DNA of 64,000 nt from Ruminococcus hominis (GTDB lineage Bacteria > Bacillota > Clostridia > Lachnospirales > Lachnospiraceae), in contig NZ_JACOPE010000001.1 of the NCBI RefSeq assembly GCF_014287355.1, positions 2,046,001 to 2,110,000 of the forward strand. Reading direction: 5' to 3'. The notes beneath the pieces are model-generated. The model worked only from the letters and a program-made list of their open reading frames with translations. It was not told the origin of the DNA and ran no database searches. Below are positions 26,768-36,944 of the stretch, in pieces. Positions within the stretch are counted from its first letter, which is position 1; each line of letters starts with the position of its first letter. Both the position numbers and the translations under genes were made by a program.

Positions 26768-28132
26768 TTAGTTCTTAAAGCTATGAATTGGAGCTGGGAT
26801 TCTTCCCTTACGACTGATAAATGCCTCGCATCCAAATTCGTTGATTGGCATGATTGGTGCATAACCAAGTAATCCACCAAACTCTGCTACATCTCCTACA
26901 TCTTTACCAATAACCGGAATCAGACGTACTGCTGTTGTTTTCTGATTGACCATACCGATTGCCATCTCATCTGCAATCATACCTGAGATTGTACTTGCAC
27001 TTGTTTTTCCAGGGATTGCAATCATATCCAGTCCAACAGAACATACACATGTCATTGCCTCAAGTTTTTCCAATGTAAGCGAACCTGCATTTACTGCATC
27101 GATCATTCCCTGATCTTCACTGACAGGAATGAATGCTCCACTAAGTCCTCCAACATAAGAAGAAGCCATAACTCCGCCCTTCTTCACCTGATCATTAAGC
27201 ATAGCAAGTGCTGCTGTCGTTCCTGGTGCTCCTACTCTTTCCAATCCGATTTCTTCCAAAATCTCAGCCACACTATCTCCAACTGCCGGCGTAGGTGCGA
27301 GAGACAAATCGATAATACCAAATGGAATACCCATACGCTTTGAAGCTTCTCCTGCAACAAGCTGTCCTACTCTTGTAACCTTAAATGCAGTCTTTTTAAT
27401 CGTCTCACAAAGTTCTTCAAATCCTTTTCCACGAACCTTTTCCAACGCTTTCTTTACAACTCCAGGACCACTGACACCAACATTGATCACTGCATCTGCT
27501 TCTGTTACTCCTAAGAATGCACCCGCCATAAATGGGTTGTCATCCGGTGCATTACAAAATACAACTAATTTTGCACATCCAAGGGAATCATTATCTGCTG
27601 TTGCTTCTGCTGTTGCTTTCACAATCTCTCCACAAAGACGTACTGCATCCATGTTAATTCCTGTTTTTGTTGAACCCACATTCACTGAACTACAGATTCT
27701 CTCTGTCTGTGCGAGTGCCTGTGGAATTGAACGGATCAGATTTTCCTCGCTTTTTGTCATGCCCTTTGACACAAGTGCTGAATATCCACCGATAAAGTTA
27801 ACGCCAACTTCTTTTGCTGCTTTATCCAGTGTTTTGGCTATTGTCACATAATCCTCCGGTGTCTTACATGCGGCACCTCCGATTAAAGAAATAGGTGTAA
27901 TAGAAATTCTTTTATTGACAATTGGGATTCCAAATTCTCTTTCAATATCCTGACCTGTTGAAACCAGATTTTTTGCCACTGTTGTGATTTTCTCATAAAT
28001 CTTACGGTTCAATTCATCCAGGTTAGAATCAATACAATCTAATAGGCTGATTCCAAGTGTGATTGTTCTGACATCCAGATTCTCCTGTTCGATCATCTTA
28101 TTTGTCTCAGATACTTCATACATATTAATCAT
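26768..28132 (-). CDS. UPF0210/DUF711 family protein
   Basis: A 454-aa conserved protein of unknown reaction, widespread in Firmicutes and some archaea. Family marks are [13 protein letters not shown] near the N terminus, [44 protein letters not shown] and the C-terminal [21 protein letters not shown]. Glycine-rich loops and conserved cysteines suggest an enzyme related to glycyl-radical-like folds (it is sometimes labelled a PFL-family protein), but no catalytic role is established to my knowledge. It follows the ACT-domain gene (28195-28467), its constant genomic partner. Confidence 0.88.
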   Translation of the reverse strand: MINMYEVSETNKMIEQENLDVRTITLGISLLDCIDSNLDELNRKIYEKITTVAKNLVSTGQDIEREFGIPIVNKRISITPISLIGGAACKTPEDYVTIAKTLDKAAKEVGVNFIGGYSALVSKGMTKSEENLIRSIPQALAQTERICSSVNVGSTKTGINMDAVRLCGEIVKATAEATADNDSLGCAKLVVFCNAPDDNPFMAGAFLGVTEADAVINVGVSGPGVVKKALEKVRGKGFEELCETIKKTAFKVTRVGQLVAGEASKRMGIPFGIIDLSLAPTPAVGDSVAEILEEIGLERVGAPGTTAALAMLNDQVKKGGVMASSYVGGLSGAFIPVSEDQGMIDAVNAGSLTLEKLEAMTCVCSVGLDMIAIPGKTSASTISGMIADEMAIGMVNQKTTAVRLIPVIGKDVGDVAEFGGLLGYAPIMPINEFGCEAFISRKGRIPAPIHSFKN

Positions 28133-28194
28133 AGCATTATTTCCTCACATATTCGTTTTTTTGATCTTGTTTCTGTATGTCTGTATGATACCTC

Positions 28195-28467
28195 TTACAG
28201 TCTATGCATCTTTTCGAAAATTTCTTCTCTCTGACAGCGGATTGCTACACCGATCTCTGTTCCAAGCTCTTCCAGTTCATCACAAATCACTGCGAAATCT
28301 TTTTTTATATTTGCAGCGTCAACAACCATCATCATGTTAAAATATCCCTGTACGATTGTCTGAGAAATGTCCAGAATATTAATCTGGTTGTCTGCCAAGT
28401 ATGTACATACCTTTGCGATAATTCCTACGGTGTCTTTTCCCACTACAGTTACGATACATTTCTTCAT
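28195..28467 (-). CDS. ACT domain protein, UPF0237 family
   Basis: A 90-aa single ACT domain (MKKCIVTVVGKDTVGIIAKVCTYLADNQINILDISQTIVQGYFNM). ACT domains bind amino acids or similar small ligands; the conserved GKDTVGIIA is the ligand-contact turn. It is nearly always found with UPF0210, as here 62 bp upstream, and is probably its regulatory subunit. Related by name to the GcvR-type ACT proteins, but without a partner of that kind nearby. Confidence 0.88.
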   Translation of the reverse strand: MKKCIVTVVGKDTVGIIAKVCTYLADNQINILDISQTIVQGYFNMMMVVDAANIKKDFAVICDELEELGTEIGVAIRCQREEIFEKMHRL

Positions 28468-28567
28468 GATTTTCTCCTCCTAATTGTCTCAAGATGTACA
28501 TTGTTCCATATTATATTTCTGTCTGCACCGAAAATCATATCCGGTACGCATGCCTGAATATCTCAGG

Positions 28568-29365
28568 CTAGACCTCTATGATATCAGATACCGAATCACG
28601 CTTTGCGACCCACATATCCAGGTCTTCTCCTTTGTAAGCATTATCCGCCAGCGTCACTTCCAGCTTCACTGTTTCATAAGCAAGTCTTGCATAATTATTC
28701 TCTTTACTCAAGTGCCCCAGCATGATATGTTTCAAATTATCATGTAGTATATCACAAAGTAACTGACCTGACAATTCATTTGATAAATGACCTTTATCCC
28801 CAAGAATTCTTCTCTTTAACGAGTAAGGATATCCGCCTACTTCCAGCATATGTATATCATGGTTTGCTTCCAGCAGAACTGCATCCAGATTTTTTAGTTT
28901 TTTTACGATGTAATCATCATATGTTCCAAGATCTGTCGCAACTGCAACTGCTTTTCCTGCATTCTCCATCCGATATCCGCATGGTTCATTTGCATCATGC
29001 GAAATCTGAAATGGATGAATATCGATATCTCCCAACTGAAACATCTTATCTGTCTCGATTGGATGCAATAGCCCTTCCGGCATCTTTCCAAGACTGGAAG
29101 ATCTTTCAATCCCCCGGATTGTTCCCGGTGTTGCATAAATCGGTATCGCATATTTACGGCTAAATACCCCCAGTCCCTGGATATGATCTGAATGTTCGTG
29201 TGTCACAAGAATTCCATCCAATTCCTCTCCTTTCACATCCAGCTCTTTTAATCCTTCTTCAATACGTTTTTTGCTAATGCCTGTATCCACAAGCAAATGT
29301 GTATCATCGCTTCCTACATAAATACAGTTGCCACTGCTTCCGCTGGCAATGCTGCACATCCTCAT
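28568..29365 (-). CDS. MBL-fold hydrolase, YycJ/WalJ family
   Basis: A 265-aa metallo-beta-lactamase-fold protein. It begins MRMCSIASGSSGNCIYVGS, then has the metal-binding VTHEHSDHIQGL (HxHxDH), SHDANEPCGYRM, a VATDLG aspartate loop and LEANHDIHML. C-terminal GHLSNELSGQL and LGHLSKENN are typical of YycJ. In Bacillus the family is tied to the WalKR locus and is thought to act on nucleic acid. Here it is in a coaE-linked unit instead: its ATG overlaps the coaE stop by 4 nt (ATGA). Confidence 0.88.
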   Translation of the reverse strand: MRMCSIASGSSGNCIYVGSDDTHLLVDTGISKKRIEEGLKELDVKGEELDGILVTHEHSDHIQGLGVFSRKYAIPIYATPGTIRGIERSSSLGKMPEGLLHPIETDKMFQLGDIDIHPFQISHDANEPCGYRMENAGKAVAVATDLGTYDDYIVKKLKNLDAVLLEANHDIHMLEVGGYPYSLKRRILGDKGHLSNELSGQLLCDILHDNLKHIMLGHLSKENNYARLAYETVKLEVTLADNAYKGEDLDMWVAKRDSVSDIIEV

Positions 29366-29943
29366 AATATTTCTCCTATCTGCTTCTCTGTATCTTTAAA
29401 ATCCCCACTGTTATCGATCACATGTGTACACACTTCCCGAAATAGTTCTTCTGGAGTCTGTGATGCAATCATCCTTGTAATACGCTCATCGCTGTATCCG
29501 CGGGATGCTTTTAATCTTTCTCTTCGAATAGATTCTTTCGTATAAATGTACCACATTTCCTGACAGATATCTTCATATCCTGACTCTGGCAACAGAGCTG
29601 ACTCAATCACAAACAGTGGCGTATCTTTTTTCTTTTCCTCTATAATCCGACGGGTCACTTCCACCTTCACCTGGGGATGAACAATTTCATTTAACATTTC
29701 CAGTTTATCCGCATCTTGAAACACAATACTGCTTAAAACAGGTCTGTTCAGCTCACCATCTTCTCCTACCACCTGTTCTCCGAATGTTTCTACGATTTTT
29801 TGAAAGCAAGGCTTCCCGCTTTTTTGTAATTCTTTTGCTACCTCATCAAGCTGACAAACTTTTGCCTTATATGTTTTTTCCAAATATCCAAGAACCTGAC
29901 TCTTGCCCGAGCCAACGCCTCCTGTAATTCCTATTACTTTCAT
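29362..29943 (-). CDS. coaE: Dephospho-CoA kinase
   Basis: Last step of coenzyme A synthesis: phosphorylation of the ribose 3'-OH of dephospho-CoA. The 193-aa product has the P-loop GITGGVGSGKSQV at residues 4-16, the VCQLDEVAKEL segment and IVHPQVK, then SALLPESGYEDICQEMWYIYT with its dCoA-site residues. The start is at 29943 (MKVIGITGG), where CGGAG lies 6 nt upstream. An earlier in-frame ATG 6 codons upstream is less well placed. It directly follows polA, a frequent Firmicute linkage. Confidence 0.94.
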   Translation of the reverse strand: MKVIGITGGVGSGKSQVLGYLEKTYKAKVCQLDEVAKELQKSGKPCFQKIVETFGEQVVGEDGELNRPVLSSIVFQDADKLEMLNEIVHPQVKVEVTRRIIEEKKKDTPLFVIESALLPESGYEDICQEMWYIYTKESIRRERLKASRGYSDERITRMIASQTPEELFREVCTHVIDNSGDFKDTEKQIGEIL

Positions 29944-29989
29944 TTCATACTCCGTAATCATATCATATATCTATGATAATAATCTTCTG

Positions 29990-32605
29990 TTATTTTGCTT
30001 CGTACCAGTTATTACCATTGTGCATATCTACGATCAACGGCACTTTTAATTCTGCCGCATGCTCCATCTGGTCTTTTAAAATCGTCTGCACTTCTTCTAC
30101 TTCATCCTGGTAAGCTTCAATCAACAATTCATCGTGTACCTGCAAGATCAATCTGGATTTCATATTACGTTTCTTTAATTCCCTGTTCACTCCAATCATT
30201 GCTATTTTCATAATATCGGCAGCAGTTCCCTGGATTGGTGCATTCATTGCTACTCGTTCTCCAAAACTCCTCTGCATAAAATTGCTTGATTTCAACTCCG
30301 GTACCGGTCGTCTTCTTCCATATAATGTCACTGCATATCCATGCTCTTTTGCATTTTCCACAGATTCATCCAAAAATGTTTTGATTCCCGGATAAGTTTG
30401 AAAATAATTCTCTATATATTGTGCTGCTTCTTTTCTTGTAATGCTCAAATCCTGACTTAACCCAAATGAGCTGATTCCGTATACTATTCCAAAGTTTACA
30501 GCCTTTGCATTTCTTCTCTGCAGATCTGTCACTTCATCAAATGGAATATGGAATACCTGAGATGCCGTAATCCTGTGAATATCTCTTGCCTCTCGGTATG
30601 CCTGAATCAACTGTTCATCCCCTGAACAGTGTGCCAATATACGCAATTCAATCTGAGAATAATCCGCATCTACAAAAACATATCCTTCTTCCGGAACAAA
30701 CACCTTTCGAAGCAGTCGTCCAAGTTCTGTCCTGATTGGAATATTCTGCAAGTTCGGTTCTGTACTGCTAATACGTCCGGTAGCCGTGATCGTCTGATTA
30801 AAGGTTCCATGTATTCTTCCGTCTGTCTGAATAAAACCTGCAAGTCCGTCTGCATAAGTAGATTTCAGTTTTGTTAGCTGACGATATTCTAAGATCTCTG
30901 ATACAATTGGATAATCCGGTGCCAGTTTATCTAATACATCTGCTGCTGTTGAATATCCGGTCTTTGTTTTTTTTCCGTTCGGCAGCCCCATTTTCTCAAA
31001 CAAAATCACACCCAACTGTTTCGGTGAATTAATATTAAATACCTCTCCTGCTTTGTCATAAATATTCTTTTCAAGCTCCACAATTTTACTTCCGAGCTGC
31101 TCACCATAAGTTTTCAAAGCGTCTGCCTCTATTTTCACCCCTGCATGCTCCATATCATACAAGGTAAATAATAATGGCATCTCGATCTCATCAAACAATT
31201 TTTTCATCTTTGTCTCATCGAGCTTTTTCTTTAATATTTCTACAGATGCAAATGCTGTGTACGCTTCATAACAAGATTTTGTTTTTTCATCTGCTTTTTC
31301 ATCAATTATCAAATTTAACTGTTCTCTGGCAATATCTTCAAAATCATAATCATTTTTCAAAGGATTCAACAAATATGCTGCCAAAATCGGATCAAAACAA
31401 TGTTCTTCTTTTTCCACAGAAATCAATGATAAATATTTTTTCAGATTACATAATACAAATGTGTCTACCTTCTTTGCAAGTTCTGTAAGCTTTCCAAACA
31501 GATAATCCATTGTCACTTCCATGTCTGCCGGAATTGTATAAATTTTTTCTCTATCATAAGCCAGAGAAATTCTTCCGTATCCGGACTCGTGTGCAAATAA
31601 TGGCAGAACATTCCCCGCATCTTCTGAAATTCCGACTCCCACAAGCTTTGCTTTCATTGCTTCCGCAAATACCTGTTCAATCTCTGCTTTTTCTGTGATT
31701 TCTTTAAAATATTCTTCTACATCGTTCGAATCTGCCTCTACATCAAATCGTCCGAGAAGATTTTTAAACTGTAATCTCTGGAAATAATCATGTGCTTCCT
31801 TTGTATACATGTTGCCATGTCTGGCAGCCTCCAGATCAAATGGCACATCTGCATGGATATCAATTGTAGCAAGTGTTTTACTCAGCACTGCCTGATCCCA
31901 GAATTCATCCAGATTTTTGCTTGCTCTTGGCGGTTTTAACTCTGACACATGTTCGTGTGCATTTTCAATATTCCCATATTCTACAATAATCTTTGTTGCA
32001 GTCTTCTCTCCGATTCCCGGAACGCCAGGAATATTATCCGCGGTATCTCCCATCAATGCCTTTACATCAATAAATTCAGTTGGAGTCACGCCATATTTTT
32101 CCTTTACATCCGAAGCAAAGTAATCCTCTATCTCTGTACGTCCCTGCTTCGTCTTTGGAATCCTGATTTTGACATGTTCTGTTGCCAGCTGCAAAGTATC
32201 CCGATCCCCCGAGATAATCGCCACATCCATCCCTTTTTCTTCGCAGGAATGTGATATTGTTCCAAGCAGGTCATCTGCCTCTAAACCTGCTTTCTCGATC
32301 GTTGCAATATTCATTGCCTGCAGTACTTCTTTAATAACAGGAACCTGCTGTCTTAGTTCTTCTGCCATTGGTTTTCTTGTACCCTTATACTCCGGATACA
32401 TCTCATGGCGAAATGTCGGCGCATGTACATCAAATGTAACAGTAAGATATTCCGGCTGTTCTTCATCTAATATTTTAAACAAAATATTCAAAAATCCATA
32501 TATCGCATTGGTATGCAGTCCTTCCGCATTTGTCAAATCCGGAACACCGTAAAATGCTCTGTTCAAAATACTGTGTCCGTCTATCAAAACAATTTTTTCA
32601 CGCAT
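29990..32605 (-). CDS. polA: DNA polymerase I
   Basis: Repair and Okazaki-fragment polymerase, 871 aa from MREKIVLIDGHSILNRAFYG. Residues 1 to about 290 are the 5'-3' exonuclease domain (DVHAPTFRHEMYPEYKGTRKPM, AGLEADDLLGT, GDRDTLQL, GDTADNIPGVPGIGEKTA). The central 3'-5' exonuclease-like region lacks the FDTET Exo I motif (the equivalent reads LVGVGISED), so proofreading is predicted absent, as in Bacillus-type enzymes. The C-terminal polymerase has DADYSQIELR, RRNAKAVNFGIVYG and LQVHDELLIEA. GGAG is 8-9 nt before the ATG at 32605; an ATG six codons earlier is possible. Confidence 0.95.
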   Translation of the reverse strand: MREKIVLIDGHSILNRAFYGVPDLTNAEGLHTNAIYGFLNILFKILDEEQPEYLTVTFDVHAPTFRHEMYPEYKGTRKPMAEELRQQVPVIKEVLQAMNIATIEKAGLEADDLLGTISHSCEEKGMDVAIISGDRDTLQLATEHVKIRIPKTKQGRTEIEDYFASDVKEKYGVTPTEFIDVKALMGDTADNIPGVPGIGEKTATKIIVEYGNIENAHEHVSELKPPRASKNLDEFWDQAVLSKTLATIDIHADVPFDLEAARHGNMYTKEAHDYFQRLQFKNLLGRFDVEADSNDVEEYFKEITEKAEIEQVFAEAMKAKLVGVGISEDAGNVLPLFAHESGYGRISLAYDREKIYTIPADMEVTMDYLFGKLTELAKKVDTFVLCNLKKYLSLISVEKEEHCFDPILAAYLLNPLKNDYDFEDIAREQLNLIIDEKADEKTKSCYEAYTAFASVEILKKKLDETKMKKLFDEIEMPLLFTLYDMEHAGVKIEADALKTYGEQLGSKIVELEKNIYDKAGEVFNINSPKQLGVILFEKMGLPNGKKTKTGYSTAADVLDKLAPDYPIVSEILEYRQLTKLKSTYADGLAGFIQTDGRIHGTFNQTITATGRISSTEPNLQNIPIRTELGRLLRKVFVPEEGYVFVDADYSQIELRILAHCSGDEQLIQAYREARDIHRITASQVFHIPFDEVTDLQRRNAKAVNFGIVYGISSFGLSQDLSITRKEAAQYIENYFQTYPGIKTFLDESVENAKEHGYAVTLYGRRRPVPELKSSNFMQRSFGERVAMNAPIQGTAADIMKIAMIGVNRELKKRNMKSRLILQVHDELLIEAYQDEVEEVQTILKDQMEHAAELKVPLIVDMHNGNNWYEAK

Positions 32606-32842
32606 ATCATCTTCTCCATTCAATGGCCTTTTAAATTCAAAAAGGCAATTCTTTCGCTTTTATGAGTATACACTAAATCCGCTTGTTTTTAAAGGGGAAG
32701 TTCTAACAGAAAGTACTCTAAAACTTGAAGATTTTTAGTCCTTCTGCTATATTATATTGCGTAATAATTGCAGTCTCTTACTCTTATAACTGCAATCCAC
32801 AAATTTAGATTATTTTACCACAATAAAAGGAGACTCTTATAA

Positions 32843-33460
32843 ATGGATGGAATTATTTTTGATGTAGACGGAACGCTTTGGAACTCAACTGATGCTGTCG
32901 CAAAAGCGTGGACAAAAGCGATTCAGGAGAATTCAGATTTAGACTTGATTGTAGATGCTCCACTGTTAAACAGAATATTCGGAAAGACAATGGATGAAAT
33001 CTGCGATATTGTTTTCCCTATGCTTCCCTTAGAGGAACGCACTCACCTTGGCGACTTATGTTTTGAATACGAAAACCAACTGCTTGCCGAAGAACCTTGC
33101 CCGGTATTTGACGGAGTTAAAGAAACATTTCAAAAACTCTCCAAAAAGCACAAACTTTTTATTGTCAGTAACTGTGCCTGTGGTTATATAGAAGTTATGC
33201 TTTCTACTTCCGGTCTGGATAAATATGTTACAGACACGCTTTGTTTTGGTCAGACAAACACATCCAAAGGCAAAACAATCCGTACCTTAATGGAACGTAA
33301 CAATCTAAAAGATGTTGTTTATGTCGGTGACACACAAGGCGATGCCGATGCATGCAAAGAAGCTGATGTTCCCTTCATTTTTGCAGAATATGGATTTGGT
33401 GATGTTCCTGATGCAAAGACAAGAATTAAAGACATCACTGACCTGACAACACTTTTTTAA
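32843..33460 (+). CDS. HAD-superfamily hydrolase, phosphoglycolate phosphatase-like
   Basis: A 205-aa HAD phosphatase with all four motifs: DVDGTLWNS near residue 7 (nucleophile Asp), IVSNC near 107 (motif II Ser), a lysine in TSKGKTIR (motif III) and VYVGDTQGDADACKEADV (motif IV). A helical cap lies between residues 15 and 80. Substrate is unknown; the Gph/PgmB group is the nearest. It is a single plus-strand gene with AAAGGAG 10 nt before the ATG, read toward the trp operon and ending in a shared terminator. The 219 bp upstream hold its promoter and that of polA; neither has clear boxes. Confidence 0.85.
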   Translation: MDGIIFDVDGTLWNSTDAVAKAWTKAIQENSDLDLIVDAPLLNRIFGKTMDEICDIVFPMLPLEERTHLGDLCFEYENQLLAEEPCPVFDGVKETFQKLSKKHKLFIVSNCACGYIEVMLSTSGLDKYVTDTLCFGQTNTSKGKTIRTLMERNNLKDVVYVGDTQGDADACKEADVPFIFAEYGFGDVPDAKTRIKDITDLTTLF

Positions 33461-33476
33461 TTCTGCCGGATAATTT

Positions 33477-33514
33477 AAGGTGCAACAAATATTACCTTTC
33501 ATTTGTTGCACCTT
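33477..33514 (+). terminator. Bidirectional terminator between the HAD gene and trpA
   Basis: AAGGTGCAACAAAT (33477-33490) and its exact complement (33501-33514) with a 10-nt loop and following T residues. It lies between the convergent HAD and trpA stops and probably closes the trp operon. Confidence 0.85.
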
Positions 33515-33526
33515 TTATGTATTTCC

Positions 33527-34306
33527 CTATTCCAATGTTTTCAATGCATCTTTCATACTCTTCACATATTCTCTGACTGCTTCATCTGCCTTGTCACCAT
33601 ATTTTTCAATAATCTTCACAATTGCACTTCCAACGATAGCACCATCAGATGCCGCTGCCATTTTCACTGCTTGTTCTGGCGTACTGATTCCAAAACCTAC
33701 CGCCGCCGGAACATCTGTCACTTCACGTATGGATGCTACAATGGCATCAATATCTGTCTCAATATTTGTACGTACACCGGTCACTCCCATGGATGATACT
33801 ACATAAATAAATCCTCTTGCTTCTTTTGCAATCATCTGGATTCGTTGTCTTGAAGTCGGCGCGATCATTGAAATCACATCCACTCCATGACTCCTGGCAA
33901 TCTCATCCAGCTCTCCTTTTTCCTCATATGGCATATCCGGTATAATAATTCCGCTAATTCCAAGCTGCTCGCAACGTGTAAAGAATTTCTCATATCCATA
34001 ATGAAATACTGGATTTAAATACGTCATAAACACTAATGGAATCTGACTTTTTTCTCTTACTTTCTCTACAATTCCAAAGGCCTTATCTGTTGTCATTCCT
34101 GCATGCAATGCACGGATACTTGCCTCCTGAATCACAATACCTTCTGCTGTTGGGTCTGAAAACGGAATACCGATTTCCACCAGATCCGCCCCTGCCTCTT
34201 CCATTGCAAGAATATAATCTACCGTTTTGTCTGCATAAGGGTCACCCGCTGTCAAAAATGCAATAAATGCTTTTCCATTTTCAAATACTTGTTTTAAATT
34301 ACTCAT
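33527..34306 (-). CDS. trpA: Tryptophan synthase alpha chain
   Basis: Cleaves indole-3-glycerol phosphate to indole for the beta chain. The 259-aa TIM barrel has [14 protein letters not shown], the catalytic Glu in [29 protein letters not shown] with the catalytic Asp, the flexible [14 protein letters not shown] loop and [14 protein letters not shown]. Its ATG overlaps the trpB stop by 8 nt, which favours coupled synthesis of the two subunits. It is the last gene of the operon. Confidence 0.97.
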   Translation of the reverse strand: MSNLKQVFENGKAFIAFLTAGDPYADKTVDYILAMEEAGADLVEIGIPFSDPTAEGIVIQEASIRALHAGMTTDKAFGIVEKVREKSQIPLVFMTYLNPVFHYGYEKFFTRCEQLGISGIIIPDMPYEEKGELDEIARSHGVDVISMIAPTSRQRIQMIAKEARGFIYVVSSMGVTGVRTNIETDIDAIVASIREVTDVPAAVGFGISTPEQAVKMAAASDGAIVGSAIVKIIEKYGDKADEAVREYVKSMKDALKTLE

Positions 34307-35483
34307 AAATCTCCACTCCTCTGTATCTTGCGATTGCTGCTACATCCTTGTCTCCACGTCCTGAAAGACAGATGATTATATTTTCATCTTTCCTCATCTG
34401 TGGTGCGATTTTCATTGCGTGCGCCACTGCATGTGCACTCTCGATCGCACAGATAATCCCTTCTGTTTTTGCCAGATATTCAAATGCTTCTACTGCTTCA
34501 TCATCGGTAACCGGAACATATTGGGCACGTCCGCTGTCATGTAAGTATGCATGTTCCGGTCCGATTCCCGGATAATCCAGACCTGCTGAAATTGAGTAAA
34601 CCGGTGCGATCTGACCATATTCATCCTGACAGAAATAGGATTTCATCCCATGAAATACACCAAGTGTTCCTTTTGTGATAGTTGCCGCATGTTTATCTGT
34701 ATCAATTCCATGTCCTGCTGCCTCACATCCGATAAGCTTTACCTCTTTATCATCGATAAAATTATAGAACATTCCCATCGCATTACTTCCGCCGCCAACA
34801 CATGCAAGTACTGCCGATGGAAGTTTTCCTTCTGCGTTAAGTATCTGTTCTCTTGCTTCCTTACTGATTACACTCTGGAAATCACGCACGATAGTTGGAA
34901 ATGGATGCGGCCCCATTACTGAACCAAGTACATAATGTGTGTCATTCACACGACAAGACCATTCTCGCATTGTCTCATTTACCGCATCTTTCAAAGTCTG
35001 TGTTCCACTCGTAACTGCATGTACTTTTGCTCCGAGTAATTCCATACGATATACATTTAACGCCTGTCTGTCAGTATCTTCCTTTCCCATAAACACTTCA
35101 CATTCCAATCCAAGAAGGGCTGCTGCCGTAGCTGTTGCCACGCCGTGCTGTCCGGCACCGGTTTCTGCAATCACACGTGTTTTTCCCATTTTTTTTGCCA
35201 TTAATACCTGACCCAAAACATTATTGATTTTGTGAGAGCCTGTATGATTTAAATCTTCTCTTTTTAAATAAATCTTTGCTCCGCCTAAATCCTTTGTCAT
35301 TTTATCTGCATAATATAAAAGCGACGGACGATTCGCATACTCCTTTAACAACTGATTCAACTCCGCATTAAACTGCGGATCATTTTTATAAAATTCATAC
35401 TGTTTTTCCAAATTAATCAATTCGTTCATCAGTGTTTCAGTAATGTACTGACCGCCAAATTGTCCAAATCTTCCTTTCGACAT
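34299..35483 (-). CDS. trpB: Tryptophan synthase beta chain
   Basis: PLP enzyme joining indole and serine. The 394-aa product begins [19 protein letters not shown]. It has the PLP lysine K85 in [24 protein letters not shown], the phosphate loop [15 protein letters not shown] and, near the end, [10 protein letters not shown]. The open frame runs 10 codons further upstream, but GAGGAGGAA is positioned for the ATG at 35483. It follows trpF by 29 bp. Confidence 0.97.
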   Translation of the reverse strand: MSKGRFGQFGGQYITETLMNELINLEKQYEFYKNDPQFNAELNQLLKEYANRPSLLYYADKMTKDLGGAKIYLKREDLNHTGSHKINNVLGQVLMAKKMGKTRVIAETGAGQHGVATATAAALLGLECEVFMGKEDTDRQALNVYRMELLGAKVHAVTSGTQTLKDAVNETMREWSCRVNDTHYVLGSVMGPHPFPTIVRDFQSVISKEAREQILNAEGKLPSAVLACVGGGSNAMGMFYNFIDDKEVKLIGCEAAGHGIDTDKHAATITKGTLGVFHGMKSYFCQDEYGQIAPVYSISAGLDYPGIGPEHAYLHDSGRAQYVPVTDDEAVEAFEYLAKTEGIICAIESAHAVAHAMKIAPQMRKDENIIICLSGRGDKDVAAIARYRGVEIYE

Positions 35484-35512
35484 CTTAAGTTCCTCCTCGT
35501 TGTTTACTGTCA

Positions 35513-36139
35513 CTATATTCTTCTTGCAGCTTCCACTGCTTTTTTTATCTTATCCAAATCTTTTATTCCATTTGTCTCGATACCACTGCTCAAATCCAGT
35601 GCGTAAGGTTGATTGTTCTGCAGCTGTTGAACTGCATTTTCCAGGTTATCTGGATGTAAGCCTCCTGCAAGAAAATATGGCTTTTTCAAATTTCCAATTT
35701 CTTGTAATAATTTATAATTAAACTGCTCTCCTGTTCCACCATTTCCACTGTCTAATAGTAAATAATCAACATCTGATATTTCCCACATACTAATCTGTTG
35801 CCTGGCATCCGGTTTTGTCATTGAAATTGCTTTTATGATTGGCACATCAACCGCTTTTTTCAGATCTTTCACATATGCAACATCTTCTTCTCCGTGAAGC
35901 TGGATTACATCGATTACCTGCTTTTTTGCCTGTTCGATCACCTTGTCTATATCCGTATTTACAAATACTCCAACTGCCTCTATATCGGGATTTAAATGTT
36001 GTTTCAGTCGTTCTGCCGTTTCTGGCGAAACATATCTGCGGCTCTTTTTAGCAAAAATAAATCCAATATAATCTGGTTTTGCCTCATTGACAGCCTCGAT
36101 ATCTTCTATTCTTTTGAGCCCACATAATTTTATTTTCAT
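35513..36139 (-). CDS. trpF: Phosphoribosylanthranilate isomerase
   Basis: Amadori isomerase of tryptophan synthesis. The 208-aa TIM barrel starts [42 protein letters not shown]; the catalytic Cys is in KLCGLKR, and the general-acid Asp in [26 protein letters not shown] binds phosphate. It overlaps trpC by 4 nt. The GLKR motif replaces the commoner GITR/GLTR. Confidence 0.96.
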   Translation of the reverse strand: MKIKLCGLKRIEDIEAVNEAKPDYIGFIFAKKSRRYVSPETAERLKQHLNPDIEAVGVFVNTDIDKVIEQAKKQVIDVIQLHGEEDVAYVKDLKKAVDVPIIKAISMTKPDARQQISMWEISDVDYLLLDSGNGGTGEQFNYKLLQEIGNLKKPYFLAGGLHPDNLENAVQQLQNNQPYALDLSSGIETNGIKDLDKIKKAVEAARRI

Positions 36140-36939
36140 TCAACTTCACCTGCCAGCCATCTAAGTGCTGTTTTCTTATCTTCACTCCGCATAAATGTCT
36201 CGCCGATTAACACCGCATCCGTTCCATTTTCACGAAGCCGTCTGATATCTTCCGGTGTCTTAATTCCACTCTCTGATACATACACAATGTCTTGCGGAAC
36301 TTGTCTGCGAAGCCGCTCACTTGTATGGATATCTACAGTAAATGTTTTCAAATCCCGGTTGTTCACACCGATAATTCTCGCTTTGCTGTTCAGTGCCCGC
36401 TGCACTTCCTCTTCCGTGTGTGCCTCAACAAGTGCCGACAAGCCAAGTTCTTGTGCAATCTTAGCATATCGTTTCAACTCTTCATCTGAAAGGATTGCAC
36501 AAATGAGCAATACCGCCGAAGCTCCCAGCACTTTTGCTTCATATATCATATACTCATCAACTGTAAAATCTTTTCTCAAAACCGGTATCTGTACCTGATT
36601 TGCGATTTCTTTCAGATATGTATCATTTCCCATAAAATAGTATGGTTCTGTCAACACAGACAGTGCCGAAGCTCCTGCCGCTTCATACTCCTTTGCGATT
36701 GCCAGATATGGGAAATCTTCTGCGATCACGCCTTTGGATGGAGAAGCTTTTTTCACTTCGCAGATAAATGAAATTCCATTCTTTTTCAATGCCTGTTCAA
36801 AGGGAAATGTAAATCCCCCTTGTTTTTTTTCCTTCTCTGCGATTTTCTCTGCCTGAGCTTTTATTGTTTCCGGTGCAATCTCCTGTTTTCTTTTTTCAAT
36901 TCTCTCCCTTGTTTTTGCTGCAATTTCATCCAATATCAT
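36136..36939 (-). CDS. trpC: Indole-3-glycerol phosphate synthase
   Basis: Closes the indole ring. At 267 aa it is a monofunctional TrpC barrel: FICEVKKASPSKGVI near residue 57 with the catalytic lysine, LSVLTEPYYFMGN, VLRKDFTVDEYMIYEAKVLGASAVLLI, ALVEAHTEEEVQRA, IGVNNRDLKTF and VSESGIKTPEDI. It lies 5 bp after trpD and overlaps trpF by 4 nt. Confidence 0.97.
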   Translation of the reverse strand: MILDEIAAKTRERIEKRKQEIAPETIKAQAEKIAEKEKKQGGFTFPFEQALKKNGISFICEVKKASPSKGVIAEDFPYLAIAKEYEAAGASALSVLTEPYYFMGNDTYLKEIANQVQIPVLRKDFTVDEYMIYEAKVLGASAVLLICAILSDEELKRYAKIAQELGLSALVEAHTEEEVQRALNSKARIIGVNNRDLKTFTVDIHTSERLRRQVPQDIVYVSESGIKTPEDIRRLRENGTDAVLIGETFMRSEDKKTALRWLAGEVE

Positions 36940-36944
36940 CCTGA

